Positions 23,982 through 32,148 of a DNA stretch of 56,525 nucleotides are shown one piece after another. The stretch comes from Chloroflexota bacterium. Its GTDB lineage: Bacteria; Chloroflexota; Dehalococcoidia; SM23-28-2; HRBIN24. The DNA is taken from the NCBI GenBank assembly GCA_030550295.1, contig JAUQPQ010000003.1, positions 1 through 56,525 of the forward strand, in the 5' to 3' direction. A model generated the notes under the pieces. That model worked only from the letters and a program-made list of their open reading frames with translations, was not told where the DNA came from and made no database searches. Each line of letters starts with the position of its first letter. The stretch's first letter is position 1. The translations under genes and the position numbers were made by a program.

Positions 23982-26146
23982 TCTGGGATACCTCCTGCCG
24001 GCCAAATTGGCAGCTTTTTAACCAGAAGGTCTACTCGGTTTCCCCAGCGGCGCAGAAAGCGGTAGAAATTTCGTTTGCTTAACCGGTCGCGCTCGTGGGG
24101 GTCTAACCTTTCCCATTCCCAGTGGGTAGATCGGTAAGCAGGAATATCAGGGCAGCATACTGTGCGCCACCCCAGTGCCCTTACCCTGAAGGACAAGTCA
24201 AGGTCTAGGTGACGGTAGAAGCGGAATTTTTCGTCCAAGGGTGTTACTTGCTGGATGACCATCCTTGGTATGAGCATGAGATAACCTTGGAGGGCGTCCA
24301 CGTCGCAGTCCAGTTCTACCTCATAGAAGTGGCGAAGGTCGGCGGTGTAAAGGCCCCAACGGCCCATAATCCCTAGGGTTGGATCTTGGGAGAGGCGTTC
24401 CAGATAGGGTTCCAGGGGCCCAGTGAGCCTTACTGAGCTGTCCAACCACAGGAACCAGCGGCCCTTGGCTTGTCGAAGGGTCACGTTGCGGGCCATAGCC
24501 TCTCCCAGGAAGTGGTCGGCACGGAGCACCCGTACTCGAGGGTCGGTGGCGGCTAGATGTTCCAAGAAGGATACCGTCTCGTCAGTGGAGCCGTTGTCCA
24601 CCAATATGATCTCGTCGTCTTCCCTTAGCCAGGGCAAGAGGCTATCTATGCAAGGCTGGAGGTGAGGCAAGTTGTCCCGGGCCAATAGGCTCACCGTTAT
24701 GCGCTTTTGGGGTGGCTCGTGAAGAAGGGAGGGGACATCGGTGCTACGTGATATGGTGGGGAATTCTTCTTTCCACTTGGGTCTAAGAAGTATGCGAGAG
24801 GTGCGGCGCCCATCGCGCACTTCGTAGCCCCTACCCTCGATTTGGGCCCTTAGGGCGTCTGCATCGGCATATCGGCGCTGACATCGCAAACGGTCTCGAG
24901 CCCTAGCCAGAGAGGCGATATCGGCAGGAAGCTCTACTTTCTCGGGGGGACGGTCCAGGGCCAGCCCTAGCACCGAGTCAAATTCCAGTAAAAGCCTTCT
25001 TTTGGTGGAGCTGGGGAGGCTGGAGCGTGCCACCTCCCAGGCGACGGCCAATGCCCTTGGGAGGGACAGGTCATAACACACTGCCTCCCAAAACATCTTT
25101 CGGAGCTTCTCCGCTTTATCAGGGTCAGGTCGGCCCCTGCTACCAGTTTGGGTATGGAGCTGTAACCTGGAAAGGGCGCGCTGGGAGGCCCGCAGGGCCT
25201 CCCAGGTGAAGTTCATGGGATGCCTGTAGTGGACGGTGGCGCACAGGTAACGGAAGGCTAAGGGATGGAAGCCGCGGGCTTCCAGGTCGGACAGGGTGTA
25301 GACGTTGCCTGTGGACTTGGCCATCTTTAGCCCGTCGACTAAAAGGTGGGCCCCGTGAACCCAATACCGAGCGAAGGGGCTGTCGTAGGCGGCCTCGCTC
25401 TGGGCTATCTCGTCCTCATGGTGAGGGAAGATATTGTCCACTCCTCCGGTGTGGATGTCCAGGTGGGGCCCTAAGTAACGTATTGCCATGGCAGAGCACT
25501 CGATGTGCCAACCGGGGAAGCCATAGCCCCAGGGGCTGAGCCACTTGAGGAGGCGGCCTGGTTCGGCTGCCTTCCATAGGGCAAAGTCCCTAGGGTCTTC
25601 CTTTAGCGGATCGACATCGGAGCGGACTCCTGCTAAAAGCTCTGGGCCTGTCTGCCCAGAAAGCCTTCCGTAGGTGGGGAAGGCGGATACGCGAAAATAG
25701 ACGTTCCCACTGCGCTCATAGGCGTACCCTTTCTCTAGTAGCCGTTCCACCAGCCTTATCATCTCTTCCACGTGTTCTGTGGCCTTAGGATAGTAGTGGG
25801 CAGATAAGATATTGAGACGCCTTTCGTCGCGTAAGAAGGCCTCGGTGTAGAAGTGGGCGATCTCCTGTGGGGTCTTACCCTCGGCGAGGGCGGCAGCGAT
25901 AACCTTGTCATCGCCCCTTTCTAGCTGCTCTTGACGCATGTGTCCTACATCTGTGATGTTCTTGACGTGGATCACCTCGTATCCCAGGGATTCAAGCACC
26001 CTGCGCAGCCAGTCCACCATGAGATATGTGCGCAAGTTGCCGATGTGCGCATACCTGTATACAGTTGGCCCGCACGAATATAGGCGGACGCGCCCTGGTT
26101 CTAAGGGGGTAAAAGGCTCGATACGCCTGGTCAGGGTGTTGAACAG
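23963..26146 (-). CDS. cysS: Cysteinyl-tRNA synthetase fused to a family 2 glycosyltransferase
   Basis: The frame encodes a full CysRS followed by a GT-A glycosyltransferase. Counting from the CTG at 26146 (about 727 residues): first zinc Cys in YSCGPTVY (Cys25), HIGN at 34-37, zinc ligands in WHIECSAM (Cys217) and HHEDE (242-246), KMAKS at 274-278 in place of KMSKS, and the C-terminal DADALR helix to about 455. From about 482 the GT2 domain shows VSLLARDNLPHL, VDNGSTDET, the DxD-like LWLDSS and LDLDLSFRVRALGW. No ATG, GTG or TTG lies in frame before a TTG at 26035, which would delete the zinc Cys and HIGN. The start is thus a non-standard codon (CTG 26146 is a guess), a +1 frameshift from the glutaredoxin gene, or a sequence error. 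Confidence 0.8.
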   Translation of the reverse strand: MFNTLTRRIEPFTPLEPGRVRLYSCGPTVYRYAHIGNLRTYLMVDWLRRVLESLGYEVIHVKNITDVGHMRQEQLERGDDKVIAAALAEGKTPQEIAHFYTEAFLRDERRLNILSAHYYPKATEHVEEMIRLVERLLEKGYAYERSGNVYFRVSAFPTYGRLSGQTGPELLAGVRSDVDPLKEDPRDFALWKAAEPGRLLKWLSPWGYGFPGWHIECSAMAIRYLGPHLDIHTGGVDNIFPHHEDEIAQSEAAYDSPFARYWVHGAHLLVDGLKMAKSTGNVYTLSDLEARGFHPLAFRYLCATVHYRHPMNFTWEALRASQRALSRLQLHTQTGSRGRPDPDKAEKLRKMFWEAVCYDLSLPRALAVAWEVARSSLPSSTKRRLLLEFDSVLGLALDRPPEKVELPADIASLARARDRLRCQRRYADADALRAQIEGRGYEVRDGRRTSRILLRPKWKEEFPTISRSTDVPSLLHEPPQKRITVSLLARDNLPHLQPCIDSLLPWLREDDEIILVDNGSTDETVSFLEHLAATDPRVRVLRADHFLGEAMARNVTLRQAKGRWFLWLDSSVRLTGPLEPYLERLSQDPTLGIMGRWGLYTADLRHFYEVELDCDVDALQGYLMLIPRMVIQQVTPLDEKFRFYRHLDLDLSFRVRALGWRTVCCPDIPAYRSTHWEWERLDPHERDRLSKRNFYRFLRRWGNRVDLLVKKLPIWPAGGIPDWKWEA

Positions 26147-26186
26147 ATGGAGAGATGGGGCCGGGACCCGGCCCTCAGGTGATCTC

Positions 26187-26399
26187 TCAACCGTGTTCTC
26201 CCTCCCAGCCTATCTCCACTTCGTCTTCGCCCCAAATGATGATGGGGACAGTAACTGAGTACTGAAGCGCCTCTTCCCACCACTGGGTCTTTCGGTCAAC
26301 CGCCCTCTCCTCTACTTCAAAGCCCCTTGCCCGTAGGTCGGCCACCGCTTTCTGGCTGACGGGGCAGCTAGTAAGTGTATAGACTATAACTTTGCTCAT
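26187..26399 (-). CDS. Small glutaredoxin-like protein with CPVS active site
   Basis: A 70-residue glutaredoxin fold: VIVYTLTSCPVSQKAVADL holds the active-site Cys-Pro-Val-Ser, and VTVPIIIWGEDEVEIGW holds the cis-proline and following strand. With only one cysteine it should work by a monothiol mechanism, with a low-molecular-weight thiol or as a persulfide/metal handler. GGTAGGTGG lies just before the ATG. Its stop codon (TGA, 26187-26189) sits 41 bases before the presumed CysRS start, in the frame next to it. It is the third cysteine/thiol gene in this run. Confidence 0.8.
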   Translation of the reverse strand: MSKVIVYTLTSCPVSQKAVADLRARGFEVEERAVDRKTQWWEEALQYSVTVPIIIWGEDEVEIGWEGEHG

Positions 26400-26450
26400 G
26401 GTGCCACCTACCCCTAATGATATCCCGCGTGGTAGGCCGTGTCAGCACGC

Positions 26451-27833
26451 CTACACCCGTATAAGCTTCCAATGTCCCCCTCGGAACCGAAGCCACATGA
26501 GAAAGGCCCTTGTGCTTATGTCTATTACCGCCCCTATCCATGCGCCCGGTGCTCCCAGGCCAGCCTTTATGGCCAGCAGATAAGCCGGCCCTAGCCGTAC
26601 TATCCACGTCCCGAAGGCGGTGATAACCATCACTGAACCAGTATCGCCGGCTCCTCTGAGGCCGCCGCTGAAGGCCAAGTTAGCCCCTAACGCGGGCATG
26701 GCGAAACCGAAAATGAACATGAGCCTACGCCCTAGCTCTACTACCTCTTCGGCCCCCTCACCCGCCACGAAAAGAGATGTTATAGGCCCGCCGAAGAGCA
26801 TAAGGAGGAGCCCCACCGCCCCCATAACGGCTGAGGCGTAAAGGGCAGCCGAATAGACGGCCCTCTCAGCAAAGCGAGGCCTCTTTGCTCCCAGTCCCTG
26901 GCCTACCAGGGCGGCGGAGGCTACACTTATGCCAAAGCCGGCGTTAAAGGCGAGGCTCTGTATTGCCAACGCTACTCCATGGGCAGCAACGGCTGTGGTG
27001 CCTAGCGAGGCCACGATTCTGGTATAAAGCATGAAGGCCAAGTTAAATTGGGCCTGTTCCAGGGCAGTTGGCGCCCCTATACCCAAGATTCGCCACATCT
27101 CGCCTAAATGGGGTTTGGCCTTGGGTGACCACCTGAGCACCAGCCTGCGAGAGGCCAACAAGGCCAATATTAAGACTGCCCCAAGCGAGGCGGCGATAGT
27201 AAATCCTGCCCCAGACCCTACTACCTCGAGGCGTGGGAAGGGACCAGGGCCGTTTATGAGGGCATACGCCATGACGGCATTGATCACGTTCACCAATACC
27301 CCTATCGCCATGGGGGTACGCGTGTCTCCAGCCCCTTGAAGGACGGAGTTGGCTGAGGAGAGCACCGACCAGAAAGGCATGCCAAAGGCTGCCGCCTGCA
27401 GATACTGGGTGCCCAGGCGGCGTGCCTCTGCCTCGGCCCCTAGCATGCCTAAGGCCCAGCGGCTGAAGAACCAAAGGCTTACCATCAGTGCTGCCCCCCA
27501 TACCGATGCCATAGCTAAGGCAGCAGCTACTGCCCTTTCGGCCCTTGTCTGATCTTTGGCCCCCACGCTTCGGGCCACCACAGCGATAGCTCCAACCCCT
27601 ATGGCGTTTATGCCCCCAAAGGCAAACCAGAAGATCTGGGCCCCAAGGCGTAGACCTGCTAAAGCATCCTCCCCTAGATGCCCGACTAAAAAGGTGTCCA
27701 CCAGTTGGACCATGGAATAGCTCACTTGCTGCACCATTACGGGCCAGGCCAGCCGGAACACTGTTCGCCCCAGGCGGGTCTCATCTAGGGCAGCTATAGG
27801 CAGGGCCCTACTCCTGGACGCCGATTCCGTCAT
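26451..27833 (-). CDS. MATE-family multidrug/organic cation antiporter
   Basis: A 460-residue membrane protein with 12 predicted helices and the two-fold MATE repeat. Family blocks are LAWPVMVQQVSYSMVQLVDTFLVG near the start (helices 1-2 region), GLRLGAQIFWFAFG and, in the second half, ALVGQGLGAKRP and GGLRGAGDTGS. MATE proteins export cationic drugs or metabolites in exchange for H+ or Na+. ATG 27833 is used; an in-frame GTG at 27845 is also possible. It heads the minus-strand run with glutaredoxin, CysRS-GT, CcdA and TlpA, but a role in that set is not shown. Confidence 0.88.
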   Translation of the reverse strand: MTESASRSRALPIAALDETRLGRTVFRLAWPVMVQQVSYSMVQLVDTFLVGHLGEDALAGLRLGAQIFWFAFGGINAIGVGAIAVVARSVGAKDQTRAERAVAAALAMASVWGAALMVSLWFFSRWALGMLGAEAEARRLGTQYLQAAAFGMPFWSVLSSANSVLQGAGDTRTPMAIGVLVNVINAVMAYALINGPGPFPRLEVVGSGAGFTIAASLGAVLILALLASRRLVLRWSPKAKPHLGEMWRILGIGAPTALEQAQFNLAFMLYTRIVASLGTTAVAAHGVALAIQSLAFNAGFGISVASAALVGQGLGAKRPRFAERAVYSAALYASAVMGAVGLLLMLFGGPITSLFVAGEGAEEVVELGRRLMFIFGFAMPALGANLAFSGGLRGAGDTGSVMVITAFGTWIVRLGPAYLLAIKAGLGAPGAWIGAVIDISTRAFLMWLRFRGGHWKLIRV

Positions 27834-27853
27834 CTCTCTACACACAGTAGGGT

Positions 27854-28522
27854 ATGATGATGGTGGGCCTCAAACTAGAGATAGAGCAAGGAGTCATGGA
27901 GGGCCACAAGTGTTTCGCTGCTATCTATGACTTTCTGATGGCTCGGGCAGAGAAGACTTTCATGCGGGCCATTAGGTCAGAGGTAGTAGGGAAGGCCAGG
28001 GGGCGCACGTTAGAGATCGGTTGCGGGACTGGGGCAAGCTTCCCCTATTATCCCGATCCCTCCGCCGTCACTGCTACCGAGCCTGACCCCTTTATGTTGC
28101 AGCGGGCCCGCCGGCGGGCCCGTCTAATGGGTATCCCTTTGACTATCATCAGGGCCCGTGCCGAGCTCCTCCCCTTCCCAGACTCCTCCTTTGATACGGT
28201 GATCAGCGTTTTCGTTTTCTGCAGCGTGCAAGATGTGCGCCGCTCTTTGGCTGAGGTGCGCCGTGTCCTGAGGTCTCATGGGGAGCTACGGTTTTACGAG
28301 CACGTGCGCTACGACCACCGATGGGGCGCCCTGGCCCAAGACGCTGTCACGCCCTTGTGGCAATGGCTAGGGGGAGGGTGCCATCCTAATCGGGACACGC
28401 CACGCCTGCTTGAGGAGGCAGGTTTTAGGATAGTCCGCTTGGAGGTCTTCAAGCTCGATCCGCCTGTGCCGCCGCTACTTTTTATACGGCCCCAGGTCTT
28501 AGGGGTGGCCCGTCCAGTTTAG
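27854..28522 (+). CDS. Class I SAM-dependent methyltransferase
   Basis: A 222-residue methyltransferase_11-type protein with the SAM motif TLEIGCGTGASFPYY, the acidic end of strand 2 in TATEPDPFM and the post-III block FDTVISVFVFCSVQD. It resembles small UbiE-like or phospholipid-type methyltransferases of unknown substrate (LAEVRRVLRSHGELRFYEHVR). The start is uncertain: ATG 27854 lies in a TATGAT that could be a -10 box, and an ATG at 27896 begins the recognisable fold (EGHKCFAAIYDFLM) but has AAGGAG only 2 bases before it. The patatin gene follows after 2 bases. Confidence 0.82.
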   Translation: MMMVGLKLEIEQGVMEGHKCFAAIYDFLMARAEKTFMRAIRSEVVGKARGRTLEIGCGTGASFPYYPDPSAVTATEPDPFMLQRARRRARLMGIPLTIIRARAELLPFPDSSFDTVISVFVFCSVQDVRRSLAEVRRVLRSHGELRFYEHVRYDHRWGALAQDAVTPLWQWLGGGCHPNRDTPRLLEEAGFRIVRLEVFKLDPPVPPLLFIRPQVLGVARPV

Positions 28523-28524
28523 CT

Positions 28525-29346
28525 ATGGGCGGTCTTGTTTTGGTGCTAGGGGCAGGGGGGATCCGCGGCTGGGCCCATGTGGGGGTGCTCAAAGTTCTCC
28601 ACCAGGCCCAGCTGCCCATTCAGGCCATAGTAGGGGCTAGCGCAGGATCCCTCATAGGTGCCCTCTATGCTGCCCACCGTGATGTCGGCCTAATGCTGGA
28701 GGTGGCCTCTTCGGCCAACGTGGCCTCTCTGACGACCTGGTTTCTGGGTGGACTGAAGATAGGGCCTGATGCACCGGGGTTTGGGCGACGCCTTTGGCAG
28801 GCCTACGGCCATCTAGACTTCGGGGAGATGGCCATCGCCTTTAGGGCGGCTGCCCTTGATGTGGCTACAGGCGAGCGGGTGCTCATAGGCTCTGGCAACG
28901 TAGGAAGGGCAGTGGAGGCAAGCATACGCCCGCCTGGGCTCTTGCCCCCTGTGCTTATAGGGGGAAGGCCCCTTGTGGACGGTGGCCTGCACGATACTGT
29001 CCCCACCGCTCTAGCTATAGCTGCCTTTCCCCAACTGACAACGGTAGCGGTGCCGGTGGGTGAGTTCATAGTGTTGCCCAAGGCATTACAGCCTATCTCC
29101 CGGCAGGCGTCCCGCGTGATATGGGGCCTTGGTGTGGATCCTCGATCTCGCATAGGGGGGCTGGCCTTCATGGCCCATCTGTTAAGCCAAGGGAGGCCTC
29201 AGAGGCTACCCCCTCAGGCCTACATCGTCCCTCGACTGCGGGGCATCATGGCCATCCTTCCCTTCCGCATAGAAGAGGCCATCCGGCGCGGTGAGAAGGC
29301 AGCTAGGGCCGCCCTACCTTACCTGCGCCAGCTCTTCCAGGGCTAG
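28525..29346 (+). CDS. Patatin-like phospholipase family protein
   Basis: A 273-residue patatin fold of the RssA type. The oxyanion loop is GAGGIRGWAHVGVL, the nucleophile elbow is VGASAGSLIGALYA (Ser of GxSxG), and the dyad Asp is in LVDGGLHDTVP. It would hydrolyse acyl esters of phospholipids or related lipids on the cytoplasmic side. It begins 2 bases after the methyltransferase stop, so the two are co-translated and may act on the same lipid; that is inference. Its last four bases overlap the opposing hotdog gene. Confidence 0.88.
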   Translation: MGGLVLVLGAGGIRGWAHVGVLKVLHQAQLPIQAIVGASAGSLIGALYAAHRDVGLMLEVASSANVASLTTWFLGGLKIGPDAPGFGRRLWQAYGHLDFGEMAIAFRAAALDVATGERVLIGSGNVGRAVEASIRPPGLLPPVLIGGRPLVDGGLHDTVPTALAIAAFPQLTTVAVPVGEFIVLPKALQPISRQASRVIWGLGVDPRSRIGGLAFMAHLLSQGRPQRLPPQAYIVPRLRGIMAILPFRIEEAIRRGEKAARAALPYLRQLFQG

Positions 29347-29780
29347 GGGCCTCGGGTGGGCAGGATGATCCATGCCCTTCCGGGGGTGGTAATCCCCTCG
29401 CGTTCGTTCTCGGCCCAAACTTCGCATTCGACGTAGTGTTGGCCATCGCGCACGTATTTGTCTACTACCCGCCCCTTGCAGACCATGACGTCGCCTGGCC
29501 GCTGTTGGCGTCGCATCTCGAAGTAGAGCTTCTTAAGGAAGCCTTCGTCCCCCATCCAGTCGGTGATCACTCGCACCAGAGCACCCTGGATGAAGCCGGT
29601 ATTCATAAACAGGTCTGGATGTCCGGCGCGGCGGGCGAACTGGGAATCGAAGTGAAGGGGGTACCAGTCCTGGGTACCGCTGATCTGAAGGAATATGCGC
29701 CGGGTGTTTATTTCAAGGGAGAAGCCGGGCAACTCCTCGCCTACCTGCACATCTTCCCAGTACCTTTGGGGCCTCTTCAT
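29343..29780 (-). CDS. MaoC-like hotdog protein, second partner of a pair
   Basis: A 145-residue hotdog protein: LPGFSLEINTRRIFLQISGTQDWYPLHFD gives the position of the hydratase His (the Asp is in GTQDWYPLHFD), then RAGHPDLFMNTGFIQGALVRV. It overlaps the upstream hotdog gene by four bases (ATGA), so the two are made together and probably form a heterodimer, as HadA/HadB-type dehydratases do. The reaction is likely hydration or dehydration at C2-C3 of an acyl-CoA; the substrate is unknown. Confidence 0.78.
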   Translation of the reverse strand: MKRPQRYWEDVQVGEELPGFSLEINTRRIFLQISGTQDWYPLHFDSQFARRAGHPDLFMNTGFIQGALVRVITDWMGDEGFLKKLYFEMRRQQRPGDVMVCKGRVVDKYVRDGQHYVECEVWAENEREGITTPGRAWIILPTRGP

Positions 29781-30316
29781 GGCTCCCCTCTCCTTTCCTT
29801 TTCGGCAGCCACCTCTTCAGGGGTGCGATGGAATAGGAGGGTGTTACGCACAACGCATACCAGCTCGCCGTTCTGGTTCCCGATGATGAGCTCGCTTACC
29901 ACCCACACCGCCTCGGGGTCTATGGAGATGGGCCTCTGGAACACATCGGCGATGCGCCGCTTGATAGATAGACGGTCACCCACACGGATAACCTGGAACC
30001 ATTCCACTTCTTGGGAAAGGTTGATGATCCGTTTGCCTGGGGCTGGCACGATGGGCACCAGGGGCTCGAACACAGGGGGCCAAGGGCCGAGGCTGGCGAA
30101 ATAGATGGCCAACCACCCTGATGGAGGGCAGATGACGGCCCCGTATTTGGTCTTCTTTGCGTATTCGGGGTCCAAGAACAGCGGGTTGGTATCCTCCACC
30201 ATGTGGCAGTGGCGGCGAATGGGATCGTGCTCTACCGGATAACGGCCCCACGATTCGGCCGTTTCCATCCCTATGTAGCGGCGTCGCACCTCCTCAATGT
30301 CGTAGCCCTGGGTCAT
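29777..30316 (-). CDS. MaoC-like dehydratase with FAS1-type N-terminal hotdog domain
   Basis: A 179-residue protein like the N-terminal half of MaoC dehydratases: RRRYIGMETAESWGRYPVE, EDTNPLFLDPEYAKKTKYG and ICPPSGWLAIYFASLGP. ATG 30316 has GGAGGAG 4 bases upstream; the frame is open to 30343. It pairs with the next gene by a four-base overlap. In such pairs one subunit usually carries the catalytic Asp/His and the other stabilises substrate binding. Here the His of the usual hydratase motif is replaced (DTNPLFLD), so this is probably the non-catalytic partner. Confidence 0.8.
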   Translation of the reverse strand: MTQGYDIEEVRRRYIGMETAESWGRYPVEHDPIRRHCHMVEDTNPLFLDPEYAKKTKYGAVICPPSGWLAIYFASLGPWPPVFEPLVPIVPAPGKRIINLSQEVEWFQVIRVGDRLSIKRRIADVFQRPISIDPEAVWVVSELIIGNQNGELVCVVRNTLLFHRTPEEVAAEKERRGEP

Positions 30317-30341
30317 GGGGCTCCTCCTTTCTTCTGCCAGC

Positions 30342-30347
30342 ATTATA
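30342..30347 (-). promoter_or_regulatory. -10 box (TATAAT) of the hotdog pair
   Basis: Perfect TATAAT on the minus strand, 25 bases before the ATG at 30316, with a normal leader that contains GGAGGAG. A TTGTCC lies 19 bases further upstream, a longer spacer than usual. Confidence 0.4.
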
Positions 30348-30420
30348 ACGGCACTTGTGTAGGAGGGGACAAAGGTGGGACAATGTAATTGGGGGCGGAG
30401 CCTACAGAGGAGGGTTGAAA

Positions 30421-31191
30421 ATGCGCGATGAGGCTCCCACCACTTCGCCCGTTACCCGCGTCATTGTCACCACTGCCCGCGTCGTAGCCCGCAAGGACCA
30501 TACGCCCGACTTGATGACCCTGTGGCTGAAGCCCGCTGCGCCTTTCACCTTTCGGCCTGGCCAGTACTGCACCATCGGTCTAGAGGGGATAGAGAGGCCG
30601 TACTCCATCGTCTCTTCTCCCGATGAGCCCTGGTTGGAGCTCTTCATCGAGCTTGTCCCTCATGGCCAACTGACGCCCCGGCTGTGGCGTCTGCGGGTAG
30701 GGGACGAAGTAAGCTTGCGGTCAAAGGCGAAAGGACTTTTTACGATAGATACCAGCTTTCGCCATCACCTCATGGTGGCCACCGTTACAGGGATTGCTCC
30801 CTTTGTGAGCATGATCCGCTACTACATAGGGCGCGGCCTGACAGGGCACCATTTCTACGTCCTCCACGGTGCTAGCTATCACGATGAGCTGGTGTATGAT
30901 GCTGAGCTCTCCCAACTCGCAGAGGCCCGTCCTGATATTCTCCGATACGTACCTACGGTGAGCCGCCCCCACGAGGAGAGGAACCGGTGTTGGCGGGGCC
31001 AGACTGGCAGGGTGAACACCATCGTGGAGGAGTATATCGAGAGGTTTGAGCTGTCCCCCGAAGACACCCTTGTCTATCTGTGTGGCCACGCCGGGATGAT
31101 TAGCGACGTCAAGGGCAGGTTAAAGCCCTACGGCTGGCGTATCAAGGAAGAGCACTTTTTTTGGCCACCTAGACCCTGGAAGCCGCGCTAG
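30421..31191 (+). CDS. Ferredoxin--NADP reductase-like flavoprotein
   Basis: A 256-residue FAD/NAD(P)-binding reductase. FRPGQYCTIGLE and ERPYSIVSSP form the FAD site (RxYS), GIAPFVSMIRYYI begins the pyridine-nucleotide domain, and VYLCGHAGMISDV is the C-terminal nucleotide block. No [2Fe-2S] ferredoxin domain is attached. It would move electrons between NAD(P)H and ferredoxin or flavodoxin. ATG 30421 follows GAGGAGGG; the frame is open to 30355 without a better site. It overlaps the end of the opposing hydrolase gene by four bases. Confidence 0.88.
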   Translation: MRDEAPTTSPVTRVIVTTARVVARKDHTPDLMTLWLKPAAPFTFRPGQYCTIGLEGIERPYSIVSSPDEPWLELFIELVPHGQLTPRLWRLRVGDEVSLRSKAKGLFTIDTSFRHHLMVATVTGIAPFVSMIRYYIGRGLTGHHFYVLHGASYHDELVYDAELSQLAEARPDILRYVPTVSRPHEERNRCWRGQTGRVNTIVEEYIERFELSPEDTLVYLCGHAGMISDVKGRLKPYGWRIKEEHFFWPPRPWKPR

Positions 31192-31991
31192 AGGCCTTCT
31201 ATCTCTCGTAAGAAGGCCAGTAGGGCCTCGTTGAATTGTTGGGGCCTCTCTATTTGGGGCGTGTGGCCACAGTTGGGTATGATGTGTAGCCTGCTGCCAG
31301 GGATGGCACGGTGCATCCTAATAGACGGCTCCAAGAAGGGCTCGTCCTTGTCACCGCATACGATAAGGACGGGGAGGGTTAGGGACCGGAGCTCCTCCAA
31401 TAGGGGCCGTCTGCTGGCGATGGACTGAGCACAATAGATGTACGCCTCCCGGGAGGTCAGGAGGAACTGCTCTTTCCAGACCTGTAAGAACTCAGGCTGG
31501 GCGCGGAGCTCCTCTGCCTGAGGGTTAAGGTTGAGCTGCGCCTCCCACACAGCCTCCATCCCCTTTTCACGGGCTATCTGCACAAGCTTGGCCCTCTCTT
31601 GGACACGTAAGATGCTAGGCGGCTCAGCCGACGTGTCTACGAGCACTAGGGACTTGAGCAGCTGTGGCTGGGAGAGGGCCACCATCTGCGCGATCATGCC
31701 TCCCATGGAATGCCCCACCAGGTGGCACCCATGCAGTCCTAGGTGGTGGATAAGCTGGACTACGTCTTCGGCCATCGCCTCCAGAAGGTAGTCCTCGGGT
31801 TGGGTAGGCTTGGCCGAAAGCCCGTGACCGCGCAGGTCCGGAGACACCAAGCGGAAGTACGGGCGAAGGGCGGGGACGGTAAGGGCCCAGTTGCGCGAAT
31901 TGCCCGTAAATCCGTGGACCAGAACTACTGGCCTCCCCTCCCCAGTCACCCTGTAGTGGATCTCTAGACCGTTGACTGTTGCTAGGGGCAT
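31188..31991 (-). CDS. Alpha/beta-fold hydrolase
   Basis: A 267-residue hydrolase with VVLVHGFTGNSRNW (oxyanion region), the nucleophile elbow LVGHSMGGMIAQM, the acid in VCGDKDEPFLEP and the catalytic His in NCGHTPQIERP. The fold includes esterases, lactonases and C-C hydrolases; the substrate is not readable. ATG 31991 follows AGGAGGAG; the frame continues to 32150 but without a start site and across the promoter region of the AOR operon. It is divergent from that operon. Confidence 0.87.
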   Translation of the reverse strand: MPLATVNGLEIHYRVTGEGRPVVLVHGFTGNSRNWALTVPALRPYFRLVSPDLRGHGLSAKPTQPEDYLLEAMAEDVVQLIHHLGLHGCHLVGHSMGGMIAQMVALSQPQLLKSLVLVDTSAEPPSILRVQERAKLVQIAREKGMEAVWEAQLNLNPQAEELRAQPEFLQVWKEQFLLTSREAYIYCAQSIASRRPLLEELRSLTLPVLIVCGDKDEPFLEPSIRMHRAIPGSRLHIIPNCGHTPQIERPQQFNEALLAFLREIEGL

Positions 31992-32090
31992 AGTCTCTCC
32001 TCCTGCCGTTAAGGATATACTCCTTATCCATGGCCACCGGCAAGACCTCCTCCCTTTCCCATGAGGCCCAGATTTCACATTATGAGAATG

Positions 32091-32120
32091 TTGACATTCG
32101 CAAACCCTGGCGTGTATTTT
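32091..32120 (+). promoter_or_regulatory. Promoter of the aldehyde oxidoreductase operon
   Basis: TTGACA (32091-32096), an 18-base spacer and TATTTT (32115-32120). The ATG of the ferredoxin gene is 28 bases after the -10 box, with AAGGGGG as ribosome site. Confidence 0.55.
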
Positions 32121-32148
32121 GGGAATGCATTTGTATAAGGGGGACACC

